From: Neotamlana laminarinivorans | GTDB lineage: Bacteria; Bacteroidota; Bacteroidia; Flavobacteriales; Flavobacteriaceae | Direction of reading: 5' to 3' | Assembly (NCBI RefSeq): GCF_020523925.1 | Contig: NZ_JAJAPW010000004.1 | Span: 310,001-374,000, forward strand | DNA length: 64,000 bases | Shown: positions 62,431 through 64,000 of the stretch, one piece after another | Layout: each line of letters starts with the position of its first letter | How positions within the stretch are numbered: the first letter of the stretch is position 1 | Position numbers and translations under genes: made by a program | Notes under the pieces: model-generated | Told to the model about the DNA's origin: nothing | The model's input: only the letters and a program-made list of their open reading frames with translations | The model's database searches: none

Positions 62431-62887
62431 ATTTCATAAAAATAGAACCCAAAAATCATCAAGAGCAGATTTAATTAAAAGAGCTATTTTAATCCGTGAA
62501 AAAAAATTACTAAAGACGTATTTTGATTTTTTGGATTGCAGTATTAGTAAAGGTGTACTTATTGTAAAAGGTATTTGTAAGCCAACAGACCAATCACCAG
62601 AATACCATTATACTTTAACTTACAATGCTTTGACACCACCAAAGATTTTAGTTGATTCACCACAAATTGAGTACAACGACGAAATACATATGTTTCCATC
62701 AGATAACTCACTTTGTCTATATCATGCTAAGTCAGATGATTTAGTTTGGGATTCACGAAATCATAATCTCTATGATACTATTATCCCTTGGACTCAAGAA
62801 TGGTTCGTTTATTATGAACTGTACAATATAACTGGTAAATGGGAACATCCGCATATAGATCATAGGCTAAACAAATTAGTAGAATAA
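62417..62887 (+). CDS. CBASS E2-like conjugating enzyme (short type II)
   Basis: Protein of 156 residues resembling bacterial E2 folds of CBASS: helix, four-strand sheet, then H91-MFPSDNSLC100LYHAKSDDLVW, where the His and Cys match the E2 active-site region (HxxxxxxxxC-L-Y). No E1 or JAB partner is encoded, which marks a short type II CBASS. In such systems the E2 alone primes the CD-NTase by modifying its C terminus. It overlaps the CD-NTase by 14 bases. Confidence 0.82.
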   Translation: MAGSKFHKNRTQKSSRADLIKRAILIREKKLLKTYFDFLDCSISKGVLIVKGICKPTDQSPEYHYTLTYNALTPPKILVDSPQIEYNDEIHMFPSDNSLCLYHAKSDDLVWDSRNHNLYDTIIPWTQEWFVYYELYNITGKWEHPHIDHRLNKLVE

Positions 62888-62915
62888 TTGCTGTAAAAAT
62901 TAAAGTATTAATACA

Positions 62916-63647
62916 ATGCAAGAAGTAACTTTTATTAATTTATCTAAAGCAAAATCTAAAGATTTAAACATTAACATCTTTGAAAATGCAAAACGTTTAA
63001 AATCTGATTCTTCAGTATTAGTTGATGTAAACAAATCATATAGCAGCGCAAGTTCTTTACTTATTTTGAGTTCCGAAGAAGTCATAAAAGCAATATTGGT
63101 ATTATTGCATAGTCATGGGTACAGAGTGTATTTACTTAAAGATGCTAAAGGGTTTTTTAAAAATCATGAAATAAGACATTCACTTCAAATGCTTATTGAA
63201 ACTGGAATGTCTCTATTTGATACAATTGATAACTGGGAAAACAGAAAATTAAAAAAGCAAATTCCTAACACGAAAAAGAAATGGCTTAATAATACATTAC
63301 AATTTTTATCTGATGCAGCATTTGTATTGTCAAATGTTAGTACTGCAATTAATAGGATTGAGGGAATCAAAAAGTTCAACGACTTAAAAAATGCAGGTTT
63401 TTATGTAGATTATAGAAATGAAATTTTAATTCCACAAAAAACTGTCAATAAGGAGGATTATAATTCGATTTTAGATACATCAAACCGACTGATTATATTT
63501 TATAAACAATTGAGAATTTTATTTCATCCTTCAATCACAAAGCATTTGTCAAATGATAAGATTGAAGAAATAAAAAATGGGCTACATACCTTCATAAATG
63601 AAGCTTTAAAAGACTTTTCTTTTAAGGAGATAAATAAAATTAAGTAG
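62916..63647 (+). CDS. AbiV-family (HEPN-like) abortive infection protein
   Basis: Protein of 243 residues. The N-terminal half has the AbiV pattern: NAKRLKSDSSVL, YSSASSLLILSSEEVIKAIL and KGFFKNHEIRHSLQML, whose His/Arg-His cluster resembles the HEPN catalytic motif. AbiV proteins block phage translation in lactococci. The second half is helical and less typical. It lies 28 bases after the E2 gene and could be a fourth gene of the CBASS operon or an independent defence gene. Confidence 0.8.
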   Translation: MQEVTFINLSKAKSKDLNINIFENAKRLKSDSSVLVDVNKSYSSASSLLILSSEEVIKAILVLLHSHGYRVYLLKDAKGFFKNHEIRHSLQMLIETGMSLFDTIDNWENRKLKKQIPNTKKKWLNNTLQFLSDAAFVLSNVSTAINRIEGIKKFNDLKNAGFYVDYRNEILIPQKTVNKEDYNSILDTSNRLIIFYKQLRILFHPSITKHLSNDKIEEIKNGLHTFINEALKDFSFKEINKIK

Positions 63648-63648
63648 T

Positions 63649-63747
63649 TTAAATATCAATATTCCCCCAAACCAAAGGATGTTCACTAGCAGCAACATTT
63701 CTATTTGATACAGATTTGTAGATTAACCATTGTGGATGTTTTTCTGG
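63649..63747 (-). pseudogene. C-terminal remnant of a truncated gene
   Basis: A 32-residue frame on the minus strand (PEKHPQWLIYKSVSNRNVAA... ending VWGNIDI and TAA) has the look of a real protein end but is cut at 63748-63750 by a stop and has no start codon. It lies two bases after the AbiV stop. It is probably debris left by an insertion or deletion. The family is not recognised. Confidence 0.4.
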
Positions 63748-63750
63748 TCA

Positions 63751-64000
63751 CATCGCTTTGCGATTTAAGTAATGCCTATAATTTAGACTTAGTATATCCT
63801 TAAAGTATTAAATTGATGTAAAATTAATGACTTAAAGTTACTCTTTTAAAGTAAAAAAGAAAAATTATCTTTACGGGATAACAACGACTAAAAACTTACT
63901 TTATCCTGACGTATATGCGGGATATGAAACAAAGAGGTTGTTATATAACACATTGCCAGTAATTTGAACAACCTATGTACATTATTAACTTCAGTAAATT
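63751..64000. other. Apparently non-coding end of the window
   Basis: AT-rich sequence with no open frame of note, no tRNA and no integrase. A copy of the tRNA-fMet 3' end, expected at an att site, was not seen here. A gene may begin at the very end of the window. Confidence 0.4.

Overview
The window is low-GC DNA from a member of the Bacteroidota, most likely a Flavobacteriaceae bacterium. The signs are TAnnTTTG-type -7 promoter boxes, starts without Shine-Dalgarno sequences, HYC_CC_PP, CPXCG and DUF983 proteins, and a Bacteroidota-type TraE-N/MobA-B-C conjugation module. No rRNA gene, CRISPR array, insertion sequence, transposase or integrase was found.

Layout. (1) 1-10.7 kb looks like ordinary chromosome: a FAD oxidoreductase, DUF983, an ABC-F ATPase, a tripartite RND pump (adaptor, permease, TolC), a leucine-rich-repeat protein, a CPXCG protein and initiator tRNA-Met. 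(2) Right after the tRNA, 10.85-15.3 kb holds three tightly packed genes: a helical scaffold-like protein, a PD-(D/E)XK-like nuclease and a DUF4238 protein. I read this as a candidate undescribed defence cassette. (3) 15.4-28.5 kb is a copper/silver resistance operon: HYC_CC_PP, CusA, TolC, a multicopper oxidase fused to a CopB-like domain, CopA ATPase, DUF305, CusB-DUF3347 and an HMA lipoprotein. 28.5-37.6 kb is a zinc/cadmium/cobalt-type set: a Cys-rich small protein, CzcA fused to TolC, CzcB, a Fur-family regulator, a methyltransferase and a Zn/Cd P-type ATPase. (4) 38.1-41.3 kb encodes a 1061-residue nuclease-plus-helical-repeat protein on the minus strand. (5) 41.4-64 kb looks like the backbone of an integrative conjugative element: ParB-like protein, SSB, a candidate oriT, MobA/MobB/MobC and the minus-strand tra operon E-F-G-I-J-K-M-N plus a lipoprotein. 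A divergent amidase follows, then a short type II CBASS operon (patatin, CD-NTase, E2) and an AbiV/HEPN gene.

How the parts fit. The simplest reading is a mobile island, perhaps inserted at tRNA-fMet, carrying metal resistance as cargo and anti-phage modules at several places. Both ends cannot be proved: the integrase and right junction would lie beyond base 64000. The copper operon moves Cu(I) out of the cytoplasm (CopA), oxidises it in the periplasm (MCO) and exports it (CusBA-TolC). The second metal module carries its own Fur-type repressor, and a shared 16-base palindromic site lies before its two transcription units.

Most notable observations: the three-gene cassette; an in-frame amber codon splitting traN; duplicated non-coding leaders in the ICE backbone, one pair keeping a hairpin while its sequence changes; a paired candidate Fur/Zur operator; and two unusual fusions (MCO-CopB and CzcA-TolC).
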